Positions 23,201-33,064 of a stretch of 64,000 bases of DNA are shown piece after piece. This DNA is from Owenia fusiformis (taxonomy: Eukaryota; Annelida; Polychaeta; Sabellida; Oweniidae). Position 1 is the stretch's first letter. Each line of letters opens with the position of its first letter. The position numbers and the translations under genes are program-made. The stretch is from positions 14,879,181 through 14,943,180 of the forward strand of contig CAIIXF020000010.1 of NCBI GenBank assembly GCA_903813345.2. Reading direction: 5' to 3'. The notes under the pieces are model-generated. The model made no database searches, had not been told where the DNA came from, and worked only from the letters and a program-made list of their open reading frames with translations.

Positions 23201-26142
23201 CTAAATTTGGTGCCCCATGTTATGTCAATGGGATAAAAGATTTTTTTGAAGTGTAAAATACGAGATATAGACTAAGTACAGCTTAAAATAATGAAAGCCT
23301 ATGAAAGAAGGGGACCTCGAAGGCTACCCAACTTCAAAATTTGGACACCAAAATCCCTAGGTCAAAATCTAGGTCAAATTCATAGTTTTTCCTTATTTTT
23401 GCGATTCTGACACTATATTTAAATGATTTGCTTCAAAATTTTGTATACAGGTAGGAAAGAGTGTGCTCATAGTGTTAGCCTTTTGCCGTCAGAAAGTATT
23501 TCGACCCACTTTTAAGATATGGTGTCCGAAAAGTAGGTCAAAAAAAAAAGTTCTCCAAATTTAACATATGAGTTATGAATTAAGGGTAGAATTTTCTCAG
23601 GAATTCGGGTCTGCAAACCAAATTTCGATCTGACTTCCGGTTCCGAAGTAATGGCGTGTCCAAAAAGTAGGTCAAAATAAAAATTCGCCAAATTTAACGT
23701 ATGAGTTATGAATTAGGGGTAGAATTTTGTCAGGAATCCGAAACTTTAAATCAAATTTAGATCCCACTTTCGGTTCGGAAGTTATGGCGTTTTGAAATTT
23801 CGGAAAATCGATCTGATGGTATCCTGATAGAAAGTCAAGAGTAGAGAAGAAAATATTGAAAAATTCATCCATCCTTCCTATCTGATCCTATCCTTCCTAT
23901 CTATCTTTCCTTCATATCCTTTCCTTCCTATCCTTCCTATCCTCTCCTATCATATCCTTTCTTCATATTCTGTTCTATCCTATTCTTCTTTCTTATTCTA
24001 TCCTATCGTTCCTCCCCATTCTATCCTATCCTACCTTCCTATTTTATCCATCCATCTTATTCTGGATGACTCAGCTTATTCTGGATGACTCGGCTTATTT
24101 TAGATGACTGGGCTTAAAAAAGTCTAGATCTGGAGTCTGAAATTGAACTTCGTTCAATTTCCAAAGTCTAGTTATTCCTCTTTTTCTTTCTTCTTCCTCC
24201 TAACACATTTTCTCTACAACTATAACATCTTACTTAAACCAACTTACATGGTTATCTAAGGAATGTTTCTGGCTTTCTGGGAAATTAGGTCAAATTTTTA
24301 TCTAGGTCAAAGGTCAAGAACTAGGTCAAATCTTACATTTTCAACATTCTTCATCATATCTTCGTCAATATTCATCGTAACTCCTTTCTCTTTTATTCAT
24401 CATGTAGCTTAGAAAAAGGCGAATCAAAGATATGACATCAGAATTTTGATTACTTTTACTGATTTTGAGATATGGCGTCCGGAAAGTAGGTAAGAACAAA
24501 AAGTTCTCCAAATTCAACATGTGAGTTATGAAATAAGTATAGAATGATCTCAGGAATCCGAATCTGCAAACCAAATTTAGATCAGACTTCCGGTTCGGAA
24601 GTTATGGCGTTTTGAAAGCTCAAAAATCGCTAAATTTGGTGCCTATGTAAAGTCAATGGGAAAAATGACTTTTTCCAAGTGTAAAATACCAGATATAAAC
24701 TGAGAACAGCTTAACATTCTGAAAGCCTATAAAAGAAGGGGACCTCGAAGGCTATCTAGCTTTAAAATTTGGACACCAAAATGCCTAGGTCAAAATCTAG
24801 GTCAAATTCATAGTTTTTTCTTATTTTTGCGATTCTGACATTACACTTTAATGATTTGCTTCGAAATTTTGTATACAGGTAGCAAAGAGTGTGCTAATAG
24901 TGTTAGTCTTTTGCCGTCAGAAAGTATTTTGACCCACTTTTGAGATATGGTGTCCAAAAAGTAGGTCAAAATAAAAAGTTCTCCAAATTTAACATATGAG
25001 CTATGGATTAAGGGTAAAATTTTCCCAGGAATCCGAATCTGCAAACCAAATTTCAATCCGACTTTCGGTTCGGAAGTTACGTCGTTTTGAAAGCTCAAAA
25101 ATCGCTAAATTTGGTGCCCCATGTTATGTCAATGAGAAAAAAGATTTTTTTGAAGTGTAAAATACCAGATATAAACTGAGTACAGCTTAACATTCTGAAA
25201 GCCTATAAAAGAAGGGGACCTCGAAGGCTATCTAGCTTTAAAATTTGGACACCAAAATGCCTAGGTCAAAATCTAGGTCAAATTCATAGTTTTTCGTTAT
25301 TTTTGCGATTCTGACATTACACTCTAATGATTTGCTTCGAAATTTTGTATACAGGTAGCAAAGAGTGTGCTTATAGTGTAAGCCTTCTGCCGTCAGAAAG
25401 TATTTTGACCCACTTTTGAGATATGGTGTCTGAAAAGTAGGTCAAAATTAAAAGTTCTCCAAATTTAACGTATGAGTTATGAATTAAGAGTAGAATTTTC
25501 TCAGGAATCAGAATCTTTAAACCAAATTTCGATCTAACTTCTGATTAGATAGTTATAGCGGTTTTAAGTCTCGAAAAGTCAATATGATGATATCCCCATG
25601 TTAAGCCAATGGAGTCGAAGATAACATTCTTAAGAGTTGTCTAAATGTCTATATTCTAGCTGACTCAGCTTATTCTAAATGACTCAGCTTACAAGTATTT
25701 GGATGACTCAGCTTAAAAAAAGTCTGAAATCTGGAGTCTTAAATTGAACTTGTTCAATTTACATGTCTAGTTATTATTGGTATCATATGTTCGGAATGAA
25801 ATTAAACATTTATCTGAACCTCATTGGAACAAAGCGACAAAAACACAACGTTTTAGGTCTCTCAATATTGTAATTGTACAAAGGAAAGTTTGGTTGATTT
25901 TAAAAAAGTACCTTGTTAATGAAATAAAAGGCATTCTACAAAATTGAACCTCCGTTTTTAATGTTTATTTAATTTATGTTAGTGTATCCATCCAACATAA
26001 GAAATAATCTCATCATGAAGAACTTACCATTTACTTTTCCCTTTTCTCTATATCTTCCTTTTCCTTTTCCTTTTCCTTTTCCAGGACTGCACATGCCAAT
26101 GTCAATCAGGATCAGCAGACACACTAATATGAGCAGTTTCAT
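11201..26142 (-). CDS. Gene B: secreted 177-aa paralogue of gene A
   Basis: Four coding exons: 26,142-26,028, 14,358-14,203, 11,928-11,757 and 11,291-11,201, all with GT-AG junctions and phases 1, 1, 2. Exons 3 and 4 are 156 and 172 nt, exactly as in gene A. The start gives a signal peptide (MKLLILVCLLILIDIGMC), then an SPGKGKGKGKG segment instead of gene A's Gly/Arg stretch, then an acidic VGDELDELL and the same four cysteines (...QCSV, LDCSN, ECRSC). It ends KLQIKYWV...SAS before TAA. Over the third exon about 33 of 53 residues match gene A. Non-coding exon 1 ends at 27,612 (donor gtaaga) and the acceptor before the ATG exon is at 26,155. Intron 2 is 11,669 bp, against 99 bp in gene A, because of transposon insertion. 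Function unknown; secreted by inference. Confidence 0.82.
12225..12300. mobile_element. Fragment of the 8403-type MITE
   Basis: GATAACGCTGGTTACCGAAA followed by CGGTTCG resembles the terminal sequence of the element at 8403-8910. Only one end is recognisable. It lies in gene B intron 3. Confidence 0.45.
12528..12668. repeat. GCAT-rich simple repeat
   Basis: Degenerate tandem TAGCA / TTATGCATAGCA / TTGCATTGCAT tract in gene B intron 3. The long minus-strand frame over it (runs of MLC and MPC) is a product of the repeat and not a gene. Confidence 0.85.
12669..14202. other. Gene B intron 3, no exon seen
   Basis: Intron sequence. Around 13,325-13,480 is a repeat with CGTCAACGTAACAAAG, GCGAGGGACTAAATATGTGA and ACACCAAACATAAAACCGCA that recurs at 37,880-38,010 near the fucosyltransferase-like gene. 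The remainder shows nothing I can support. Confidence 0.5.
14619..14810. mobile_element. Left part of a MITE split by the array
   Basis: Starts AAAGGAGTGGTATCGATATG and follows the left half of the MITE at 7629 through AAAACACATCAGACACTCCT and TTTGTTATT, where it is broken by the array. It resumes at 25,771. Confidence 0.8.
14811..15062 (+). repeat. Five tandem copies of the unit 5' end
   Basis: The terminal hairpin AGACTCCAGAT...ATCTGGAGTCTATTG plus TTTTTGCC(A/T)GTATTC recurs with starts at 14,811, 14,860, 14,913, 14,975 and 15,029 before the body of unit 1 begins. Copies also start units 2 (16,861) and 5 (20,807). Units 3, 4, 6 and 7 lack it. Confidence 0.85.
15208..15232 (+). promoter_or_regulatory. 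Nuclear-receptor-like DR1 site, repeated in every unit
   Basis: AGGTCAAAGGTCA at 15,208-15,220 is a perfect direct repeat with one-base spacing (DR1), followed six bases later by a third AGGTCA. The same DR1 occurs at 17,042, 18,419, 19,160, 20,987, 22,398 and 24,304, one per unit. A second form, AGGTCAAAATCTAGGTCA (six-base spacing), occurs about ten times, for example near 15,693, 16,166, 19,646, 22,881 and 25,261. DR1 is the established site for RXR, HNF4 and COUP-TF type receptors. Binding here is untested. Confidence 0.6.
16540..16740 (+). repeat. TATCC/TTCC pyrimidine tract of unit 1
   Basis: Degenerate CCTATCCTTCCTATTCTAT-type tract ending in CCATCCATCCATCC. Equivalent tracts lie at about 18,037-18,190, 20,495-20,690, 21,975-22,160 and 23,865-24,055. 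The serine/leucine/proline-rich open frames over these tracts come from the repeat, not from genes. Confidence 0.8.
25771..25940. mobile_element. Right part of the MITE split by the array
   Basis: Resumes TTATTATTGGTATCATATG, matching 7825-7980 (GAACCTC...GGAAC, AGGTCTCTCAATATTG, GGAAAGTTTGGTTGATTTT). The copy then stops near 25,940, so its far half is missing. TTATT occurs on both sides of the array and may be the insertion-site sequence. Confidence 0.8.
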
Positions 26143-26374
26143 CTTATTCGCTTTCCTGAAAACATTGAATCAATCTCCTCATTAAAATGGCTCATTCTCA
26201 AAACTACTGTGCTATAGATAGATTTTGATGATTTTTTCATTCCTATATTCTTTAGATATTTGATCGAATCAATGTGACTAAACAACAGAATAATTAAGGT
26301 AAGAAAAAGTCTCAGTATTGTTGTAATTTCATTGAATTATGTTAATATATTCAAATACGAGTTTTACAGTGAAT

Positions 26375-26515
26375 ACCTAGGAGCCACAAAATGTGTTCAC
26401 TATAGGTAGGTGATCACTACAGAACTCAGTGGAGCATGTGCTGAGAAGAGGTGTTCACTAGGCACATGTGTTCACTAGAGAGAAGTGTTCACTAAGACAT
26501 GTTCTACTACATGAA
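26375..26515. repeat. GTGTTCACTA-rich dispersed repeat
   Basis: AGTGAATACCTAGGAGCCAC followed by repeated AGGTGTTCACTAG, and GTGTTCACTAAGACATGTT. A relative in the USP2 region (61,985-62,165) has GTGTTCACTAAAACATGTT. It lies in gene B intron 1. Confidence 0.6.
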
Positions 26516-27079
26516 AGCCAACATAAACTTTAATTAAACTTGGAATGTTAAAGACAATATTTAGGTAAAATAGGGTAGAGCAAAAAGTATAGGTAGACTG
26601 AGAAATTAATTGCAATCAGAAACAATTGAAAATAATACAGTTATAATTGTCAAGTATAATGTTCTAAGGAATGCTTTTTGAAACTTTCAACTTTTAAAGC
26701 TATAAAAGTATACAATATAGGTTGAGAAAGAATTGCCACACTAACATATTTTTGCGCTCATCATTGTTTCATGTCTTCTTCTAAAAAGTGCAAAATTTCT
26801 GACTTCCTTTCAGAATAATCTTTCTATCTTTAAGGTTATCAGGAAAGATTCAATAAGTGGTCCTGTCTTCGGTTCTAATGAACTTGAACATTTATGCATA
26901 TCATCTCATCCTTTTTGTAAGTGCATTATTAGTGTATTTATACAGGGTGTTCAAAAAACGCAACCCAAAGAAATCGCTATATCTTGGGAAATACTAATCC
27001 AAGTGTGTTCATATTTTCAGGAAAGACAGGAGAGACTGTGTATGTATAGCTCCTGTTGTAATTGAGTTATAAAACATGA

Positions 27080-27330
27080 TGTCTTGGACACATGCTCGCC
27101 TGTCTTGGACACAGTAATGAAACTCTCTGAATCTCGTCTATGGCATTGGTGGTTGGGAAATAAGAATCTAAACCAGCCATAAGGCCATAGTTTTCTCCTA
27201 ATGACCATTGTGAATTTTTGTTTTATGGACTATGGCGTTGGCTTTGTGGATGGATGTTGACCCTTTTCTAGTGTAATGAATTTCGAAACTTTCTTTTGTC
27301 TGTCCCACATCATTTGAGACTGAAAGCTTA
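27080..27330 (-). repeat. Duplicated intron 1 block of gene B
   Basis: Counterpart of 5225-5460 in gene A (GGTTGGGAAATAAGAATCTA, CATAGTTTTCTC, GTGAATTTTTG). It supports one segmental duplication that included intron 1. Confidence 0.6.
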
Positions 27331-27611
27331 TATGCATACTAATTAGTATGTACGGCTATTTTTGATCTCAAGAGTATTTGTTTTAATTTTTGATTTATTC
27401 TTTAATATCTTCAGTATGAATGAACTGTCCCATGGTCTTATGGTCTTGGATTGTGATAATCGTTCTTGAATTTTTGAACATCTTTTGATATTTCCCTGTT
27501 GGCATTTGTATAAAAAATATTTAAAAACCATTAAAATAAAAACAATATATTTCAATACCACATTAGTCATTCATGATGATTCATGCAAGCAAGTATATTA
27601 ATGATTCTTAC

Positions 27612-27895
27612 CTGTAGCTTTTCCTGAACGTAGGGTCAGCACCTTTGGTTCCTGTTAACTTCTAGGAAGTGTCAAGAGATATGTTATAACTCTCTACTAT
27701 TTTTGGCATATAAATACACTCCAATGACGGACTTTTTCATCTTTTTCATCGGAGAACCGGTGCACTCCTCAGCGTATTAATACGTGGTACCATATGGCAT
27801 AATTTGACATATAAATATTTCTCGCCATTATATTATTGTAAGCTGGTCGCGGCTTGTAGAAAACTGTTGAAATTTCCCCAAAGTTCAAAGAAATA
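27612..27895 (-). promoter_or_regulatory. Promoter and non-coding exon 1 of gene B
   Basis: Conserved with the gene A promoter: GGTACCATATGGCATAATTT, TATAAATATTTCTCGCCATT, and a minus-strand TATA-like TATTTATATGCC at about 27,705-27,716. Donor ACAG|gtaaga at 27,612. A transcription start near 27,675-27,690 would give a 5' exon of about 70 nt. Confidence 0.55.
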
Positions 27896-28706
27896 ATTTT
27901 GTTTTGACGGTCAACATTTGAGTAATCTTCTTATGATTTTAGTGGAGGAGGATTAGCATTGCTACACCAAGGCCAAGGCCATCTTTGTTTGGTTGAGAGC
28001 ATGGATGTATGTTGGATAATGATAACTGCCACATTTCAGATTTATTTTTGTATCTTTCAATGTCAATAAGCATGCATGTTAGAAGAGCTGGAAAGTTCTC
28101 TTCCATTGACTTCTTTATCATTAACCTCTCTATATTGTTAATGCCTCTACCAATATTAGTCAACACCTTTTCCAAAGGTATTCACACTTTACAAAGGTTT
28201 GTGATGTGATATTCATTTATGTGATAAATATGTTAATTGATTTCTAAATATATATTAATATAAAATAATTTTTAATACTTAATATCACTCATATCAATTT
28301 ATCAAATAGATTAAAATAGTTCGAAGTATTTTCCTTTATGCAGCTGTGTTATACTAGTATAATGTTGATTTAAATCTTTTTTTAACTACAAAACTGATCT
28401 GTCATTTGATTTTAAAATTATCAAAATTTTTGTAAGCTTTATGGAAAACAAAATATCTGAATGATGTTCTTTTACAATCTTTTTGCTGAGTATTATCATT
28501 ATTGGGATTCTGTTCATTTATTAAAATATCAGACTATTTTGCAACGGATTTCAGAAATACATATCGCATCATACACCATAGGCATTGATTTGAAGAAAAC
28601 ATTTATTGCATACATTACAATTATACAGTACACTGTATTCATATATATTCCTTGATTATATGAAATAGATAATTGGTGTTACACATGGTATTAAAAAAAA
28701 ACTAGA
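27896..28706. other. Intergenic, nothing recognised
   Basis: A 78-codon minus-strand open frame (27,939-28,175) has no recognisable motif and no splice-supported extension. AT-rich sequence follows. Confidence 0.4.
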
Positions 28707-28885
28707 ATTAAGAAATATAGACCGAAAAGCAGGGGTTATATCATCGAATACACCCCACAGGGCTAGGCACAAACGTTTTCTGTACCCCGAACGACCGAAG
28801 GGAGTGAGGGGTTCGAAAGCTTTTGTGCCTAGCCCCAAGGGGTGTATTCGATGATATTACCCCTGCTCTGAGGTCTATATTACGA
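28707..28885. mobile_element. Short palindromic MITE
   Basis: Arms AATATAGACC...AGCAGGGG, ATATCATCGAATACACCCC and GGCTAGGCACAAA pair with GGGGTGTATTCGATGATAT, CCCCTGCTCTGAGGTCTATA and TTTGTGCCTAGCCC around a ~35-bp centre. No coding capacity. Confidence 0.8.
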
Positions 28886-30010
28886 TTCGAACATGAAAAC
28901 TCAAACAAATTGTTTCGAATATTCATCATGGTCTGCCATTACTACGACCCACCGTTATGACGTCACACATTTCAAGTATTAACTGGGTTATTGATCTCGA
29001 ATATAACCCAGCTGAAGCATTGACTTTGTTTACAGTTTATAGAAGGCATGAATACAGTCATGTTCGAATGTACAATAAGATACAATGCCAAGCATATATT
29101 TATCTTATTTGCCCCTTGTGATATGATTAACAAATTAATCCAAACAAACATGTTTTCCATGTATTACCACTTCACATAATGAACATGTCAATACTGGTAA
29201 TTATCTTAGCTAAGGTTGACATGTGAACACAGTTTAATCTCACTTCAGTGATCTTTCCAGAATTTTTTCTCAGGTGGGTGCAAAATTTTTATTTTTACAT
29301 TTCAGACCAAAATTGGTCAAAATATGCCAATTAATCATGATTTTTCTAATTTTCAAGTGGGTGCAGATGGATTTTCAGGTGGGTGTAAGCCTATTTTCAA
29401 AATCTCTGGTGGGTGCTGTGCTCACCTGCTTCAATGATGGGAGATTTCCTTCATAAAACAAATATTAACGAACCCCCCAATATTTCACGTGTTAAATTCC
29501 CATTGACCATGTCATCTAGGAATATTGAGCTTCTGTCAACAGGCATGTTTAGAAACGGAACTAGCTATTTACTACATTTTCAAGTCAATCATGAATTACA
29601 TGTATCTCTACTTTGTAAGATTTCATTTTAATTGGAGTAAATTGAATCAATTGAAATAGCCCTCTGTCTTTAATAACGATGGTGGGGGTTCGCTAATATT
29701 TGTTTTATGAAAGAAGTAAAAATATTACCATAATTAAATCTTAAATATTCAAAAGATCACATTTCAATCTACACTATGTAATAATAAAAATCAAAATTGT
29801 TGGCGACATTGATAACGTTGAAATAAGCCTAAATCTAGATAGATCCTTTAAATAGTGGTTAACTGGTTAAAACAAAATTAACTGGCATTTTGAGAATTGT
29901 TTTTTGATAAACACATGTCTGCATGTAGCTTGTAGCTTGTAGTTATTTCATGAATTGATCGTATACTCCACATTTATTTAATGAATACAAATTAATTTAT
30001 AAATAATCTG
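28886..30010. other. Intergenic; AGGTGGGTG-containing stretch
   Basis: 29,270-29,430 contains four AGGTGGGTG-type motifs at irregular spacing. One TGACGTCA is at 28,958-28,965. No gene supported. Confidence 0.45.
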
Positions 30011-30017
30011 ATTTATA

Positions 30018-30540
30018 TATCACCACCAAAAAGTGGTGACACATTGTCACATTGTTATGGTCACCGAAGAAGTTCAAATCCGACTTTATATTTAAGATTT
30101 GACCTTCAATGACCTTTTCAAGATCCAAAAAAGGTCAAAAAGGTCTTTTTTCAACTTGCTTTAAATTGACCATTTTTTCAAAATCATATAAAAGTTCTCA
30201 GAAGTTTACATCTGGCTATAGATTTGACCTTCAATCACCTTCTCAAGGTCAAATAAGGTCAAAGGGTATTTTTCAACTTGCTTCAAATTGACTAATTTTA
30301 ATTAATTTTTTAATCATCTACATGTTCTCAACAGTTCAAATCTGACTATATCTTCTCAGGGTCAAACAAGGCATTAACATGACAAAATGTCACCACATAG
30401 TTGCTCACAATATTATGAGTTCAATCTTAGTCAGATTTGAATTTCTGAGAACATGTAGATGATTTTGAAAAATACATTGGTAAATTTGAAGCAAGTTGAA
30501 AGAAGACCTATTTTGACTATGAGAAGGACTCTTGCATTTT
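30018..30540. repeat. Dispersed GTCACCACC repeat with inverted segments
   Basis: Starts TATCACCACCAAAAAGTGGT, a relative of repeats near 34,635, 56,010 and 63,105. Two direct GACCTTCAAT...AAGGTCAAA copies lie at 30,100-30,270. The segment AGTCAGATTTGAA...AGAACATGTAGATGATT (30,427-30,465) is inverted to 30,312-30,350. Confidence 0.6.
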
Positions 30541-30910
30541 CACAATGACGCATCGGGGTATCTTTTAGAATCAATATTTTATAATGAAGAGTATTTTTAA
30601 AATTTAAATCTCAAATGCCAGTGATAAAATGATCAATATCATTGAATGTTTTCAAAAAATCTAAATCTCAAATAAAATAGGATTAGTGTCAGAATGAAAT
30701 GGAATACTAATATCACAGTTTAAATAATCAACTTGACGATAAAGTAATCTTGCAACATTGGCCACAAAAAGCCACGTAAGTCATCGCAAATAATTTCAGA
30801 CATATATAGACTAACATTATTTTCTGACCATGAAGACAGGAATATCTAGGTTGTGCCACATGCGTGCAAATGCCCCAAAAAATAGAACCCCACTTGAGAA
30901 ATCCTGGCTA
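30540..30910. repeat. Dispersed repeat, copy 1 of 4
   Basis: GTATCTTTTAGAATCAATAT, TTTATAATGAAG, AATAAAATAGGATTAGTGTC and TCTTGCAACATTGG. Other copies lie near 41,990-42,340, 42,470-43,015 and 44,660-44,760. This copy and the third end in GAACCCCACTTGAGAAATCC and GGCTACAGGCCTG, which resembles the end of the CAGGCCCGTAGCC elements in USP2 introns. Confidence 0.65.
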
Positions 30911-31540
30911 CAGGCCTGATATGAATGTAAATATATGAATATATGAATATATGTGGATATATGTTGACATTTTAATTAAGATAAGTGCACCAGAACAAAA
31001 TAAACATGGGAATGGTATTCATATTAATTAACATACACATAACAAGATTTGTGTGAAGTCTTGAAAAAGATACATTCTAATTTTACATGAGAATGTAGAA
31101 ATCATTACATCACGCTGGTCAAAATATTTTATCAATTCATCCAGCAACAGCTCTTATGCTCAACTAGAAACATACTGTTATACATGTGCCTGTACATTTA
31201 ACTTTATCTATAATACAAAGCAGATCAATATCACTGATTCATTAAATGTTCTAATTGTATTGAATAAACTATCTTATTGAATAAACATTTGACTTATGTT
31301 CTTTCATTGCTGAACATTACTTTGATTCCACGGGGACTCCACCCACAAGATTAACTGGTATTACCGGGTATACAATTTTTTTCCTGGTACTAAAAAATCA
31401 AGTGTGGATCAAGGTTACAGATTTTCAGCCAAATTAAGACATTTTGACAAAGGCAGCAGGTGCCACAAAGAGGGAGATAGCAATCCTCAGATGGGTTGGT
31501 GATTTGATGAATCTTCACAATTATTTACTACTAACATATT

Positions 31541-32045
31541 CACTGTTCCACAACTAGTTACTTTGACGGAATGTCAATGTAACAAATGGATGAATTCCCG
31601 GTCAGGAGTTTTTTATTTTCTCGATTTCAACCTACTTACCAGTATAAGTCAAGGTGCAGATTATAATTTGGCACAAAGCTAGAAAATATAGTCTAGTTTT
31701 AATAAGTTTCTTCGATTTGGAATTTGTTTTGTAAATGAAGTTGCAATTCATATATTTAGTCCATCGCTTTTGTTACAAAAGTCTGTTATATTACCAATGT
31801 ATGTTACTTTGTCGACTTATGTCAATGTATCAAAAGCGATGGCCTAAATGCACGAATTACACCTTTATTTAAAATTCAGAGCATTTCTAAAAGCTAGACT
31901 ATATTGTCTAACTTTGTGCCAAATGATAATCCGCAACATGACTTATACGTAAGTTGAAATGGAGAAAACAAAAAACTTGTATCCAGGAAGTTCATCTATT
32001 TTGTTACTTTGATGTTCCGTCAAAGTAACTAGTTGTGGGACAGTG
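31541..32045. mobile_element. Palindromic MITE with CACTGTTCCACAAC ends
   Basis: Ends CACTGTTCCACAACTAGTTA and its inverse ending at 32,045, continuing into CTTTGACGGAA. The inner arms (AAGTCA, AATTTGGCACAAAGCTAGA, TTTAGTCCATCGCTTTTG) pair around a centre near 31,790. A non-coding hairpin of about 505 bp. Confidence 0.8.
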
Positions 32046-32856
32046 ATGTTCAATAAACAATTTTGGCTCATTAGTGAGATTAAAATCTAGAATCCATAAT
32101 GTGGAATTTCACAATGAATATTGCATCCCTAGTGCTTTGTGCCAAATGATAATCTGCAACATGACTTATAGGTATATATCTTTTATTGACTTAATAACCA
32201 TGTCATGTAAATGACATATCAGTCACTACAGTGTACAAAAAACTACAAACTACAACTACATATTACAAAACTACTTTACATCAGTTTCACATGTCAGGGT
32301 ATGATAACAGAATATCAGTGTGGTGCATCCATAATACATGTGTTTTTAAAAATGTTTACATAATATTAATCATTTTCCAAATTTTTAAAAGAGTGATATA
32401 CAAATTTGGCTAAATGTAAGTTAACATGAGAGCTTTTACTACACATAATAGTTTCAAACAGTTTATCTGGATCTTTGCACTGTACTGTCCTTGTTCATGG
32501 ATTGTTGAATACGTAAGTTGTAAATAACTGTGCTGAAGATTCATCAAACTACCGACCAATCCATCAACAATGACAGAATGATGATACAAGAGTCTTGCAA
32601 GAGAATTACAATACTCCACTGTTCAATGATCAAACCCTTTTTCTTCCTAAGTATAATATCTTCACATCACAAATAAGAAGCTAGTTAACTCCATTTTACT
32701 GTTTAAAAAATGAATGGAAATACTTTGATATGCACTTCATCCAACCGAAGGGCAATAATCTAGATATATACAATATATAAAACATGTTTTGTTCTTAAGT
32801 GTTCTATAGATTTTCCCCAGATCAAATTGTGTGTGCACTTCACAGGGCTTCAAAAG
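32046..32856. other. Intergenic, nothing supported
   Basis: A short copy of the CTTTGTGCCAAATGATAATC...CATGACTTATA segment of the neighbouring MITE recurs at about 32,137-32,170. Otherwise no gene or structure that I can support. Confidence 0.4.
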
Positions 32857-33064
32857 CCAGAATATATTCTTTCTTTTTACCCCCTGCAATAAGCAGTTAC
32901 CATTTCCCCGATTAAGAACTCGCAATCTGATTGGCTGTCGCAACACTGCGACAGAAATCATGTATATGTATAAGTCATTGCGCATAATTAGATCACGTGA
33001 TTCAGTTAAATCGGGCGCTTCCAAATTGGTTTTAGCAGGGGGAAGAAGGAGGTACGGATTCTGG
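32857..33064. mobile_element. MITE with CCAGAAT...CCCCCTGC ends
   Basis: Inverted ends CCAGAATATATTCTTTCTTT and its imperfect inverse ending at 33,064, both running into CCCCCTGC. About 208 bp. The 122-codon minus-strand frame covering it is not a supported gene. Confidence 0.6.

Larger units (their letters stand above)
14811..25770 (+). mobile_element. Head-to-tail array of Helentron-like (non-autonomous) units
   Basis: Seven related units, approximately 14,811-16,860, 16,861-18,304, 18,305-19,035, 19,036-20,806, 20,807-22,281, 22,282-24,172 and 24,173-25,770. A full unit begins AGACTCCAGAT...ATCTGGAGTCT (a hairpin), runs through internal ~450-bp subrepeats, then a TATCC/TTCC pyrimidine tract, then tandem GGATGACTCGGCTTATTCT. 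It next has a subterminal ATCTGGAGTCT inverted to the 5' end, a 3' hairpin AATTGAACTTCGTTCAATT, and a terminus at CTAGTT. A 5' inverted end, a microsatellite-like tract, a subterminal inverted match and a 3' hairpin are the known layout of Helentron-derived non-autonomous elements (HINE/DINE-1 type). Units 1, 4 and 6 are nearly identical. No Rep/helicase coding sequence is present. The class assignment is inference. Confidence 0.72.

Noticed and set aside
15343-25098. Recurrent 60-92 codon minus-strand frames (FQN(A/V)ITSE..., LTYFSDTISQK...) in the array units
   Set aside because: They recur because the units are recent copies of each other. The equivalent frame is broken in some subrepeats, there is no start context, and no known domain. 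I treat them as passengers, not genes.
14811-25770. Canonical Helitron (5' TC, 3' CTRR, A|T insertion)
   Set aside because: The 3' hairpin plus CTAG fits, but the 5' end lacks TC, and the subterminal inverted pair and TT-type site fit Helentrons better. I kept the broader Helentron-like call.
27939-28175. 78-codon minus-strand frame upstream of gene B
   Set aside because: Not recognisable, no conserved counterpart upstream of gene A, and no splice context.
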